Source: Paralichthys olivaceus (taxonomy: Eukaryota > Chordata > Actinopteri > Pleuronectiformes > Paralichthyidae). Taken from it: a stretch of DNA of 64,000 bases. The DNA lies in NCBI RefSeq assembly GCF_024713975.1, contig NC_091098.1, positions 16,574,316 to 16,638,315 on the forward strand, read 5' to 3'. The stretch's first letter is position 1, and each line of letters opens with the position of its first letter. Below are positions 46,684-61,025 of this stretch, one piece after another. Made by a program: the position numbers and the translations under genes. A model generated the notes under the pieces. It did no database searches. It was not told where the DNA came from and worked only from the letters and a program-made list of their open reading frames with translations.

Positions 46684-47283
46684 TGTGTGTGTGTATTTCT
46701 TCAGAGCAGGTATTGAGGCTGCTCAGCACCAAGTGCAAATGTATGATCATTGATGTGCAATGTGCATATGGCTAAAGATAAAGATGCACAAATGTTTTCC
46801 TTTCTCATTTCCTTCAATCATTTCTTTTCAGCCCTTCATTCACTCTTTTGTTTCCTACTTCCTCCCTGCATGGTTGAAGTGTTTGCCTCAACGTGTCTCT
46901 CCTAAACTCCCTGGAGGCTTCGCTGTGAACAACAGAAGAAAAAGCCACTTCCACCTGCAACAAAAGTGATATTTATGCCAGAAGGGTGTTTGGGAGAAGG
47001 GATAGGCAGTTAGCGTCGGATAGTGCAGTGGTTTGTGGTTTCCCGAGACCAACCTGGGAGGCTTTAAATGTCGCTCAGGGACAGACGGCAGGTAGGCAGG
47101 TAGGCGACAACAATGGAAACAATGACATTCCCTTAGGAGCGGCAGGCAGAGGCCATAGTGTGCTCCACCGCTCCATATCCTGTCCTTTAGAAAAACGTAG
47201 AAAGCAATCAAGACATGAGATCTCGAAGGGAACCAGGGTGGAGGAGGCAGGGATCAGGGAAGTGAAGTGGAGTATGTCTTTGG

Positions 47284-47324
<41 letters not shown>

Positions 47325-47589
47325 ACATGAGCCTGCATGGAGCCGACGTGGACTCCACAGATCAGTGGTTGGTATTTGTTGGGGTCAGAGCCGTCCTCGT
47401 TGACTGAATGTTTGAATCTGTATGTTTCGTGTGATCGCAGCATGACGACACAGGGGCTTTGGAATGTGCTCCCTCTGACGTGTGTTTGAAGGGTGAAGGG
47501 CTGTTCTGACTGAGAGGATTCAGAACGCCTGCATGGCCCAGATTCCTACTCAGCCCCTTTCCAACCCTGGAAATCCATGGGAATGGGAA

Positions 47590-47630
<41 letters not shown>

Positions 47631-50600
47631 ATGATTTGCACTAGCCCTCTATTTTCCACTACAGAGAAGGCATTGTCCTATCCTGGACCAGGCCATGACA
47701 AATGTCCCTAACTGTCCTGGTGCATATACATGCATATGTGTGCATCTATACGCATGCGCACCCATGACCCGTTCAAGCTGTCATTTGTTTCCGTATGCTG
47801 GGATAACACATGGGTTAGATGAGCTGTTTCGTGTTTCTATTGATTTTCCACATACTACCCCATTGTCTTAATAGTAGAAGATTGATTTAAACCAAATTTA
47901 TAATTTTATGTCCCCACATTAAAAAGTTACCTTGTCAGTCTCTTTGATTTCTTCTTCTCTTCTCTCCCTCGTGTAAAGCAAGTCAACAACATCTCAGCTA
48001 CTGATTACATCCTTATTTTTTATTTTAAACATATTTTTATGATTCAAATTAACAAAACAGTTTTTACTTGTCAGACTTATTACAAAGCAAAAGTAATGTG
48101 CCACAGGAATACATGAGAATGCATGTACATGAGTGTTGATAGCAGTGTGTGTAAGACATAGCAAGTTCCCTCTGTACCTCAACATGAGTCTGTCTCTGCC
48201 TATCTGTGTGATCGCTGGCCAGGCCTGCCGACTAAAGTGGCTCATGTGGGGTTGGCAGTGTGCAGGTGATGACTAGCAAGAGCTAATGATACTTAATGCT
48301 GTTTCCAGCAGTGCACACACACACACACGCACTGCAAGACCTGCACAAGCATTGAATTATGAACACATATCCGTTCTTCCACACACACACATGCACATGC
48401 TAACGTAATGATGGGTAATGGCCTTTCCAATCCCTGTGTAGCATCAATGCATCCCATGGAGCAGGGCTGATACAGTGAAGCAGGGATTAGGTTGGGAGAA
48501 TGGACCACTGGTCCGGGTGTTAGCTAAGGGGAACAAATAAGCTATTGCAGACACACTTAAATGTCACACACACCTCAGGGGACACGCACACAGCACATCG
48601 CCAAACGTGGGTATAACTGCTCAGGAATGTCCAGAGAGTGGAAGACGGGATGCAGAAAACAGAAGGTGAAGAGGTGAACGAGGAGGGAAAAGTAATGATT
48701 TTTTCAGAGGTCTTAATTATGGAGTTTTAGGTTAACTGACCTGAATGCAGAAACAGCAGTCAGGTCACTGTGATGATATAAGGCAATAATATTACTTGTT
48801 GCTACGACTGGACACAGGTGTATTTTCCATCTGTTTTAAAGGGAGGCTGGAGGCAGCTCTGCCACTGCAGCACTTCTGCAAATGAAACCAGGCTCACTCA
48901 CGTCTCTATAACATGTCTGAGAAGGAGCAAAAGAGGAAATCTGGACTTTTTACATGCATGGCAAGGGGCCAAGCTAAATCTCTTTAAACCAACAGCAGCC
49001 ACATGTCCTCATTGGTATGGTGTAAGATTTCATCGAGTGCTGATCTAAGTTCAGTTCTAGATGTTATCCGCGGATGCTGTTAAATATATGGAGCAGATGA
49101 GCTGATCATAGATCTGTGAGTGCAGCAGTTAAGGAGAGAGCGAGAGCCAGGAGCGGATTTGAGCAGTTTTCTAACTAGATCCAGTGTCCTCCTGTTTCTG
49201 CCATTCAACCAAATGAAGTCATAATAGAGCCTGACACTAATACTCATCGGGTTTCATTTACTGTTGTATCCAATGCTGAGAATCTGCCTTGAATCAGTGT
49301 GCAGGGAAAAAAAAACACCTCTGTAAGAGATACCTTTTCAGCATTTTTGGAAAAGTGAAATTTGTAACCCTGTTATGCACATCAGTGGCATGTGTTTGTC
49401 CTGTGTTCTCGAGGTTTACTTTGATTTAGAAAGAAGCAAAAACAATGTTCTTCGGTGTGTGTCATGTGACAAAAACATATGAAAGTCAGATAAAACATAC
49501 ATACCAGGCAACAGATTGGTGACAATGGGCAGGGCTAGGAATGCCTCGCTGCCTTCCAAAGCTATGCACTACCCTCAACAGCTGCCTGTCAGTCCTGTCC
49601 ACATGTTGGAGTTAGTTGTATGTTGTGTAGGGCCGACTGTTCGAACACTTCCTGTTCCATTACTTAAGTGCTTGACCTTTCACCCCCCCCCCCCCCCCCA
49701 TCTCATGACAGGGTGTGTGTGTGTGTGGGAGGACAAGGAACGGACAGAGTGCGTCCATGTATGTGTGGTTGTGTGTGTGCAGTATACCAGCGTATGAATA
49801 AGTCCCAGGGGGCATGAATATGTTTCCCATGACATGGCCTCAGACTAAACAGCCGCCTTCTCTACCCAGACATCCGCCTGTCATTCTCGGGCGAAAACCA
49901 CAACGAGCGGGAAAGGACACAAAACATGGGAACACAAAAACATAAACGCATCTCCCTTTTTCTGCCTTGTTATCTCTTCTTTTCTCTTCCTCCCTCCCTC
50001 CCTCCCTCTCTGTGGCCCTGCTCTTTTGTGGCCCGGTGCTCTCCGTGGCCCTCCTTGTCCAGGTGAAAGACTTCTCCTCACCCTCTCCCTCGCTCTTTGT
50101 GCCCCGTGAATGAGAAAAAAAAGGGAGAATAAGAGAGGCAAAGATAAAGAGAGAGTGCCTTCGGACACAAAGGGCAGTGTACCCCTCCCAGGAAGTCTGA
50201 GAGAGAGGGAGGAAAAAAAAGCCCCACATCTTTAGAGGAAGGAGGAGGGCAGGACAGCATTGTACCCTCCTTCCTGACTCTTTGTGTGTGTATGTGTATG
50301 TGTGCGTGTCTGTGTGTGTGTATGTGTATGTGTGCGTGTCTGTGTGTATGTGCAAGCTCATGTGTGACTGCGAGAGAAACTGAAGTCAGTCTATTCAGAT
50401 TGAAAAAAAGCAAACACACTTAGTCTTCACCCTCACTCACTGTACACACACGCTTTTTCTCTCTCTGTCGCTCTGACACACACAAACACACACAACCATT
50501 TAGGCCCTCTTTAAGGCGGCGCCCGAGCATTGACTACCAGTTGCATTGTGCGGCATAAAAGATCCCCTTTCATCGTGGCCTTAACTGTTTCAAAGAGCTA

Positions 50601-53306
50601 AGCGGAGAGGATCTATCTGGATCCAACTGAAGACATTACTGTCATAGTTACTGTAAAAGACAGCCAAGGTGTGGCTCAGCCGCTGCTAATGCAGAACTCC
50701 TGCCCTCTGGGCAAGACTCGAGTTGTTGATTTCCACTAAAGATCTATTACTCTAATGTTCCTTACAGATAAGCTGTCTTCAAAGGCTCAGAGCTTACTGC
50801 CATTATTGGCTGTTTGTTTGGTAAGAGACTCCACCTGAGTGAGGGAGAAAGGAATTGGCAGGAGGGAGCAGAAGAAAGAGAGAGAGCAGAGGAGGAAGTG
50901 AAAGGGAAGGCCTCGGGGTACATGGCTCTTGTGCAGTGATTTTGTGTGTGTGTGTGTGTGTTTTTGTGTGTGTGTACTGTATATGTAAGAGAGACAGTTA
51001 TGAAAAACATTGCTCTCAAAGGCAACAATGTAAGCCTGTTTGTTTACATGCTTTCACCTGCATTGTTATGTACGGTACCTGCATGCAATTTCATGCTTGA
51101 ACAACATGCCAGAAACTTTTCCATACTTTTTTTTTTTTTTTAACTTCAAGACAGCAGAATACTCCAAAGTGAAATGTATCAAACCATCTCTTCTCCTGCT
51201 GCTCCTGTCTCAGCTTTGTCTCGCTGACACATTTCCGTGCCGATGTTAGAAACACACCTGACTGATCATCACATCGGTCTGAGGGCATATTCACTCACCA
51301 GGGTGGTCTATATCATCCACCTCACAAAAGCCACCCGGAGGCCTGGAGCGTGTATGGGTGCCGGTGGATGTTGCGTAGGTGTGTGTGTCTGCGAAAATAA
51401 ACAGGGGTGTTTTTCATATGATGTGGCCATTTGTTTTGCTGCGCTAAATCACCAGCTCTTGTCAGAAACGCTTCCAGTTTGAAATCGGCTACAATGGAGC
51501 TGAGGGCACATTCACACCCACCCACGCACACTGGCTTTGATCACAGGAGCGATAACATACTTCAGTAGTTCTGTACAAGGTGAAGAGGAAATATGATGAA
51601 TCACATTATTGTAACTACCGAACTGTGTAACCGCACGCTCCAGTTGAAATTTGAAACACAGATGGAGAGAACGCGTGAGTGTCGGCGATAGAGTGGCATA
51701 AGCGAGAGGGAGAGGAAAGGGCCACGGCTGATGAATGGACTTGTACCTCTGCTTCTTCATGCTTCTGTTCCCCCCTTAAGACAACTCCTTTCCATACTTA
51801 CTCTATTCACTACGGCATAAAGCAGTCAAATATCCAGTGTGTTACCTTTCTTCCCATGCCAAACCCTCCTCTCTTACATTCAAACGCACACAAGCGTGCA
51901 CACACTTTGGGGAGGAAGGACGAAGATCTATCAGACCACGTTGTGTATCTGCAACAGAAATGGAAAAATGTCTCCTACTCTTTTTTTCCTCCTGCGTTTG
52001 CATAAATATTGGCATCAATTTCACCCAAGCTTCTGTGCTCAAATGCACAAATTGCATGCAAGCACATGAAAATCTAATTCCTCTCCAGGGAAACAGAGAG
52101 AGATCACTGGGGGCTTTGACAGTCATTGTGCAGAGTCAGAGCAAAGGGGGATAAAAAGATCAGTTGAGAGGCACATTTGTGAGTGTGTTTGTTGAGGGAT
52201 GAACATGGGTCTCCGTGTCTGCATCTCATGCTCCTATTGCAGCTCAGGAGTCTTTAGTTCGTCATTCAACAGGAGATGGAGATCTGAGGGGAGGAGAAGG
52301 CCTGTGTGCCTCTGTCGGTTGAGAGACGTGTTGTTCTGCGAACAATATCAGGCTCCTTTCTTGATGCCACAATAGCCAAGATAGGGCAGGACAGTTCCCC
52401 TCCGAATACTCTCATGAAAAATAAAGAGAAGAAACCACGTGACCTTTGCTTCTGTCCCTCACACACACGTGCACGCACACTGGCACACACAGAACCACAG
52501 AGCAATCGGTTTCCATGCACCCGGCAGCGTCTGTGTGTGATGTGGTGAAAGCGCAACCAGGGACTGTGCCCACCACATCTGCAGGCTCACTGGAAAACAA
52601 TAGGAGTGTGAAAATGAGCGACAGACATCTTACCACACACACCGCAGTAACCTATAAATGGAAAGAAATATTGCACTGCACACACGAACACAGATACTGA
52701 CACACACACACACACACTTGCACTCAGTCTCCCTCTCGCTCACAGGACACACACTCAGACATTAGAGATGCCCATAAAACGGGTGATTGTGAAACTCCCA
52801 TGCGCCGAGCAGCCTGCAAAACCTTTAAACGCTCCCTTTCTCATTTCTTTTGTGGCCGTTTATTTGCGTTGAAAATATCTGCACGTCACAGCGCCAGCCG
52901 ACACAATGCACATGTGGTAGTCATCAATCATAATTATCATGGTTTAAAAAAGCCACAGCTGTTATTTGATTTTAAAAACAAGCCATAGTGCAGCGCCTTC
53001 CAACGATACGTCAAGTTGTCAGCGGAGGCCTTGGCCTGCACAGCAGATACGTCTCTCACTCTCCTCGGCTTCCCAACGAGCTGGTTGGAGAGCACAGCCG
53101 AGCTGAGCTGCATTCAACCTTTCCCCATGACTCACCACTGTGTGTCTTTATTTTTAAACATTTTCTCTCTCCATTGCTGCGTGTTTATTCTGTCTGAGTG
53201 AGGCCGCTGTTATGGACTTCACACAACGTTTGTTTATGGCTTCTTTAATCAGGACCAGATAATGGAGTGTTGTCTCCATCCATGGGCGCATCCCGACAAG
53301 ATTTGG

Positions 53307-53339
<33 letters not shown>

Positions 53340-54722
53340 CCCGCGCGTGTGTGGGAGTGCGTGCGTGCGTTACTATGCTTTAATGATCCAGTCTTGAATG
53401 TTCCAATAAATGTTTTTCTCAGTAGCAAACTCGCACAATGAGCAGGATTAAGGTTTGCATGTGTATTGTTCACAAGGACCCAGGAAATGGTCGTGTATTT
53501 CCTGTGCCATACGTGATGTCACCCAGTCTTGATTATGTCAACTTGTTTGCTGTTACTGCTCGCGATGTCATTTCCATGGCAACTCTGATATCACTTATAT
53601 TTACCTCTGACTTTAATCAAGCAGTAGTGCATTACACTTGTATTTATTCCCAAATCACGGCCTGGAGCCTGAGCAGACTGTGCCAAAATTGGGACAGACA
53701 TGAAGCGTATAATTTACATGACATCACCACAGTGCTTTAGTGGAGAGCTTGACATGAGGTCCCATGATAGCATCCTACATCAGCAAAAGTGTTTGGGTTC
53801 GTCTCAAAAGGAAAGTAATACATTCTATGTTATTTGTTGATTTGCTTAAATTTTCTGTAATATTTTATTCTGTAGTAGTTTTTAAGAAAAACAAGACATT
53901 GGTTATATAACTCAATGAGAAAAAGTTTATACTTAAGAACGACCATCTACCACCGCGATTGTTTACTTTGAGTGTGTGTAATGTCGGCCCTGTGCCCATG
54001 GTGCCCCAGCAGAACAAACAGTACAGGGACCAGTCAGTCAAAGTTTAGGTCAGTAATGGTGATTGGAGTAATGGAATTTGAAGATTAATTCCCCTCTCTT
54101 GCTCTGTTAAATAATTTTGCTTCATAACTGATTGAAACATCCGCCCTCCACGTATATATGTGTCCTTGAGTAACACCTTGAACCACTTCCTCCGAAGTCA
54201 GACCTCCCAGGAGGGGGGCATCCATAACAGGAAATTCCCATGCAAGGAAACTAACATGCCATTATTATGCTTTCATAAGGAAAATATTCAAAGTCAGCAG
54301 AGGCTGTAAAAAGACTGCATCATTATCTAAAACCTCATGGGAAAAGGGCACGGTGAAGACTGCAGGCTCATCACATGTGGAGAACACACCTCCTCTCACC
54401 ACATCCCTGAGCCTGATGTCAAACGTCACCTCTGACAAGGCAGCACAGTGTTGCTGCACCAGTTTTGTCACAATTGCTAAACTCAATTACGAACATTTCT
54501 GAACAGAGTGTTGCTGCGGTTTTTTCCACATCCTCCCCTGAAGCTGAATATAGATCACGCCTGAAGATAGATCCATCCAGCCCCCCGTCAGTTTGGCTGC
54601 CTTGACAAACAAACAGCCAGTGTGTCAAAACTCCCAACTGAGAAGGGCTTCTGAGAGCACAGTTTACACTTGCTAGCCCGGTGGTCTGGCTTTATGAGCA
54701 ATGGTTAGTGTCATACACACAC

Positions 54723-54761
<39 letters not shown>

Positions 54762-57700
54762 GACACTCATGCACATACAAGCCTCACTCCTGAAAACTCC
54801 TGCGAGACCCCAAGGGCCGTGAAAGCAAAGAAGGGGTGACGTAACACCTCCTTGCTTTCATTGTGTTTATCAAAGCAATGACCTTACATGACTGGGGCCA
54901 TAAGGTTATATATGTTTTCTACCAGAGGCTGACACATAAGATGTCCTTGTAGTTTATGCGTGTGTTGAATGTGTGCATGTGTGCATGTGTGCGTGCGTGT
55001 GCATGCACGCATGTATGCGAGCATCCTGCACCTCACCCTCTTTGACCGCAACACAGCTGCGTCAACACTCACCCCCAACACACCCTCTCACGTCAAGAGT
55101 GTGTGTCAGAGAAATGGAGAGAAATGGAGTGTGTCTACGTTACAGCTCGGAACAAAGGGGAAAGGAGGTGGTCTCCTGAGGAACCTGGGGGAGAAAAAAA
55201 CGAAGGAGAGAGAGACACGGAGAGGGAGAGAGATATGGAGGGAGACTGAGGGGTCAGATCTAAGAGTAGGTAGAATGAGACATCTGGAAAAGAGAAAGAG
55301 TCACTGGGATGAGGAGGAAATTACAGCTGCCCAACAATGATTCATTGGGGAAAATTCTCCTCTACATCTCCTTCTCCTCCCTTTTCGTACTCCAACCTCT
55401 CTACCTAACCCTCTAACCTCTCTCTGTGTACTACTCCCACTCTCGATGATTGATCGCCACGTGAAAAGCATTTAAACATCTGCAATTTTACATGTTCGGA
55501 GCACCCTAAAGGAACATTGATAAGTAACACACTGATTGATACGTTGACACTGATGCTCCCTGATTTCTCTCTCCAGGGATCTGAGCATGAATAACATCAG
55601 CGAGATCCAGCCCAGAGCCTTCCACCGACTGCACCTGTTATCAGAACTGTAAGTACAAAATCAATCTGCTTGCATTCGGTAAATAAACCTCCATCACTAC
55701 AACTCACTAATGACAAGAAAAAGTGGTTCCCGGAGCCGCTGACATGTGCAGACGTCAGTGATGGAATTGAGGCGCCGGCCTGGTTCTGATCTCTCCTAAC
55801 AAGAAGCTGCCTGCAGCAATGTGATAGTATATCTTGGGATGTCTGCATACAAGAGGGAGGCAAAGGGAACCTGATATTCTCCCAGAGAGTAAATATATAT
55901 GGTCCTTAAAGTTTTTAGAGAGCGGAATCTGTGCAAAGCATCCAAGCTGCTGATTTCTTGCCCTCCTCGACTTGTTTCTGCTGGACAGCTCCGCGGGAGC
56001 AATATACACACGTAGACACAAGTGCTTGCCAAGACAAACACACTATAGGAGAACTTCAGGACAAGGTTGGGGAAAATGAAAAAAGCAAAGATATATGTTT
56101 TCCTTGCTTATAACATTAACACAAATCACATATATAGCCCATATATGTGATCATTATTAATGTTTTGATTCAAAGGCCAAGACACTAAATGCTAAAACAG
56201 TCACAATTCTTTTCTTTTAATTAAACAAAATAATCAATATGTTGCCAGAAGACTGTAAAAATATGATATGAATTCGAACATATTTGATCTCAAAATAAGC
56301 AAACAAGACATTTTGATTCTGCCACATGTGCCAAATCTCTTGACATATTCTCTGTGCTACAGAACGCAGTTTGGTCAGCACTTGACCAAGCACGAGGTAT
56401 TGGTTTCATGCTCGTAGCTCTGATGAAAGAAAACACGAGGTAGAAAAATAACAAAAAAAGTTTTAGTACACGTTTTTTGGTCAACCTCACCGATATCTGA
56501 TCCGACCACTCAGCAGAATTCGGCTAAGTCTCGGTTTGACAAAGGCTGCCCACAGATTTACCCTAAGGGTGTGAATGTGTGTGTAAGTGTGTGGAAATTC
56601 ACGGGGGCTTACAGATTGTGTGTGTCAGCCTTCACCTGATTCTTTTAAGTCTGAGCCCTGCAGTGTGTGTGAGAGAGTCTGCATGGGGTGTTTGAACAGT
56701 CCAGTTTTCTCTGCTAATTCTCGCAGCTGCAGCCTGTGAGGCATGAGCTGATGATGAATGTAAAAGGTTTGCTGTTTAACCATTCAGCTGTCTCTGAATC
56801 CCAGTAAAAAACTGGATCTAGTAGAGCAAAGCTGAATGAAGTTTTGTGACTCATCGAAGTTACAGAAATATTGATCATTATCACCAATTGAATTGCTGAT
56901 CTGAAACGGTAAATATTAAATAAAGTTGATGGCATATTTATCAAATCCACTGTGCAGAGCGATGCCAAACATCAAGGTTGATATTTGCATTCGTTTGGGG
57001 AAAAGGGAATTGGCCGTCTTGGATGCAGCTTCACCTGCAGTGTTTGACCGGACACAAAAACTCTCAGGGTTTTACAACCCTGTCAATCTCGCTTCCTCTG
57101 CATCTCTCTCATGTTCGGATATTTTATGGATATGCTCTGTTGCTTTGTACCTCTTCCAAGGAGGATGTTCCTGCCCCACAGCCAATTTTTATAGCCCTGC
57201 TGACCATTTCTGGAGACATGCTGGGATGGCGATGATGATGTTCCAAGAACAGGGAGAAGCACATTTCTTGACGTTCACCCCTGTCTAGAATGTTGAGAAA
57301 GATCATGCATGGCGAGTTATGATAAACAAAATATAATTACAGCAACTTATGGCTTTTAAAAAAATGGGCTCTCAACGCAAACACAGTTGGTTTGAGATGG
57401 AGCGTTTGATGTGGGTCTGCAGCACTTGTTGGTAGCACAGAGAGGCAAAGGGCTGAGCATGTTGTGACTGGTTGAGTGATAAATTGTTTGATGTTGGGAT
57501 CTACCTCCCTGCCTGCCCTCCCTCACACTATCTCTCTCCTTTCAAATTCATTTCTATATCCCACCATCTCCATTTTACTGCAGGCTATTCCAGGCTTCAG
57601 TCGCTGCCTTTGAAAGTTTTCAACTTTTTTTTGCCCTTTTTTAGATAATCTCCGCTTTTTTACAAACCAAAAGAAATGTGCTTATGGCAAGACGTCCAGC

Positions 57701-60700
57701 TTTTATCCAGTTTTACAAAATATGAGACGAAATAAAATCTTACGAGCAACATACATGAGCACATTTCTGGAGCGCGATGTAAATTGTAGCATATGTCTCT
57801 CATATCTTCACTCCGTTCTCACCTCTTTAGTATCAAAGTGCAAACACAATAATCCTTTTGAAACTCAAATGAGGTGATTAAATTTATTCACAAAGCTGTT
57901 CGCAAATCTCGCCGGGCTAAACCTCCCTTTGATTCACTGCGGCATTAATATTGATAAATTTGATGCAAGTTTAATCGTCCCACCCTCAAGCCCTTTCTAA
58001 CTCTGAGTAAATCTTATTCTATTGATATCAGATCCTTCTCATTAAGCCTTCACTCAGCACTTTGATTAGTGAATCGGCTCTTAATTCAAATACACAAAGC
58101 AGCACGCAAGTTTCAGTCAAGCGGAGCACAGACTGACTGCGTGCCCATGGATTAATGAGAAGGCAGCAGGCGCAGAGACTGGTTACTCATCTACCTGATG
58201 TATCAAAGGCAACGCTCTCGTCAAATGTTCAGCTCTAATATCAAAGATGTGCTATCTATTTCTGATCTGATTGTATTTTGGAGCGACCAAGCCCGCCCAC
58301 CCAGAAGTCCTTCCTGATAAATACTTAAGAAGTTGACTGTTTTCCGCCCATCATCAGTATCAAAGTCTGTGCTGTTTGAACCTCTGGAGGTCACATTTCA
58401 CTCTGCCTTTTCCCTCTAACTCTCCTCATAATCAAACGTATAGGATGAATCTGTCATGTGCAACTTATCATTATCTGCAGCCACTACTCACATCCTCAAT
58501 TCGGACCATTCAAAGTGGCCTCACAGGAAAATAATCCCTAGTGTGTGCAGAATACGGTGCTAGCTCCTTTTATCAGTTCAAGTCTGAAATTGTGATAAAT
58601 CCTTCTCGTTCGCCACCTCTGGAATAATCATACTGCCTGGCCTTTTCCAGCCATGTGCGAGTGCACTTAGGTGCTATCCAACTATCACACAAATGAAATC
58701 CAAATGTAAGAGGAGAGAAGTGGTGAGTGGAGGCCAGTGCTGCCCTGCTTGCCTTCCCCTTGGTGATAAGATTGTCTGCTGATAGGCCAGGAGAATGACG
58801 TAGGTGAGGGTTAAGGGCTTACAATATTGGCTGTTTTGATACTCCAGGTGCACAACACATCTGGGACTATCTAGGCCAATTAAAACTTTCCCTTTTAGTG
58901 TTGCCAACATTGGGTTTTGTCTGCTTGTCTCTTACTCTCCCACAAACATGCACCCACACCCACCCACACACACACACACACGTGCTGTTTCAACAAGTCT
59001 ATATTTTACTCCAGTAATTTCGGAGGTTAACGCCAGGTTAAGTGGTTGACCTGCTGGCTGGACCTCAGAACAGAAGGAGGGATACAATTTCTATTGATGG
59101 ACTGAGGGTGCAAAGGTCAAACACGCATATGTACTTATAGATGCACCGACGCATGAACTGCCACCGCTCTGATAAAACCTGTTTATTCTCTTCATCTTCT
59201 TTGATTCATCATCAACTGCTATCAACCATCCTGGTCCTGCTGCCACTATGATGTCCTATCACTACCTGAGATAGCATGACAAGCATGTTTATTATTTTGA
59301 GGCAATAGGACATGGCGATACATAAGATAATCAACAGTCGGTATGCTTCAGTAAAACCCTGACTGATCAGCTCTGGATAGCAGGGTGGTCTGCACCTTCA
59401 TTACCAGCGGCACCCGTCCCACTGTTCTGCCATATACGTTTGAATTGCACTGGCTTCTATTATTTTATCTGTGAATCACTTCAATAAAGCTGAATATTGC
59501 TGAGGAGGAATTTTTATCTGCGAAGTCCAGGGGCCAAGATAAATTCTATCCATCTCCAAATCAATTCAAAAGAAAAACCAGTCGGAGCCACGGTTTGACA
59601 AGAGCAAGGCGCCTTTCATTAGAATGAGATTGATGTGGAACAACTAGGAGGCTAAGTGTGGAACATTCACTCATACATACGATCATTTACACACAAGTAC
59701 ACACATAAATACACACACTGATATCATGGAAACACTTAGTCAATGGCAACTGCCGGTGTTCTGTTGATGTCTATCAAGAACGTCTGAACATTTCTTTCCT
59801 TTTTCAATATCCATCTTCACTTTCGACATAATTATCCATTTGACAAATGAAGTCTGCAAAAGGAGCATGATTCCACTCTAATGCTCTTTTGGCTCCAATG
59901 GTGCAGCTAATAGAGAAAGGCTGGGCTGGCAGTACGACGTGCACATCAAACCATGGCCTTAACTACAATGTTTGTTTTCTAAAACTCTAAATTACTGGCG
60001 CTCCTTGTCCCCCCATAGAAAAAGACATTTATTTTTCTTTGGTGCTACCTATATCTTTTTTCCGTGTGTCTGAAAGCAATCACTGCATTTGAGCAGGGAC
60101 CAAAAGAAGGCACTTATGGTCTCTGCAGAAAGAGGCTTAGATACATTTTACTGGTGTCAGGACCTCAGCAAGACCTTTTGAAACTGTTACCTCTGGAAAA
60201 GTAGCTATTGAAATGCTCCCTGGGATCCTTGTGCAATAGCGGAAACAGAAATGGTATTGAAGTAGCAGACCTATTGTTCTCAGTGGGACAACGGATGGAA
60301 AATATACAGGTTTCTTTACGAGTAAAAAGTCTGATCTAAGAGCAAAATGAACTGCTTTATATTGAACCATGAATGACTATTAGAATTTGTGAGGTCAACG
60401 TGCTGCAGTAATGACAAATCAACTCTCTGTCAACTGCATCTTTTATTTCCAAGGATATATTGAGACATCATGTGGAGCAGTCGAAGTCTGTTTGACTGTG
60501 GTTCAAGCAGCATAACTAAAAGCCACTATAATAGCTTGGATAACAATCAGTCCATTTGTATTCTAGCATGCCGATGTGGGTCTACATCCATGTGTATGTG
60601 TGTGTGTTTTTATGTTTTGTGTTATGAGCTCTATAAGAGTTCTAAACTGGGCTGAGTGTGAGATTTGGCAGGCGCAGGTGGGGTTATGTGGTCTGCCACT

Positions 60701-60955
60701 GCACAGTAATAAGGCTGAGACATGTTGACATGAGTATCACATGTCAGAGGGAGTTTGCTGGGAGCCCTCGTCTATTACCATCTGGATGATAGTGGTTTGG
60801 AAAAGGCAGACCGCGCTCTCAATCAATATTTCAGTATCCTGGCTCTAATGGAAAAACTCAGCCGGAGGCAGGCTGCTTAGCATAAGGCTGAAATGTCAGG
60901 CAAATGTCACCTGTACAGCAACGGCGCAAGGAGGAGGATTCCAGTGAGCACAATT

Positions 60956-61025
<70 letters not shown>

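Larger units (their letters stand above)
41497..55576 (+). other. lgr6 intron 1 (14.1 kb)
   Basis: Rich in GT/CA runs (46256-46287, 46384-46425, 46627-46695, 47286-47323, 47593-47629, 53307-53339, 54714-54758), a poly-C run (49683-49699) and a 30-bp tandem repeat (50281-50352). No nested gene is supported. Long frames such as 44447-45088 and 49840-50361 are translations of simple or unremarkable sequence. Confidence 0.7.
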
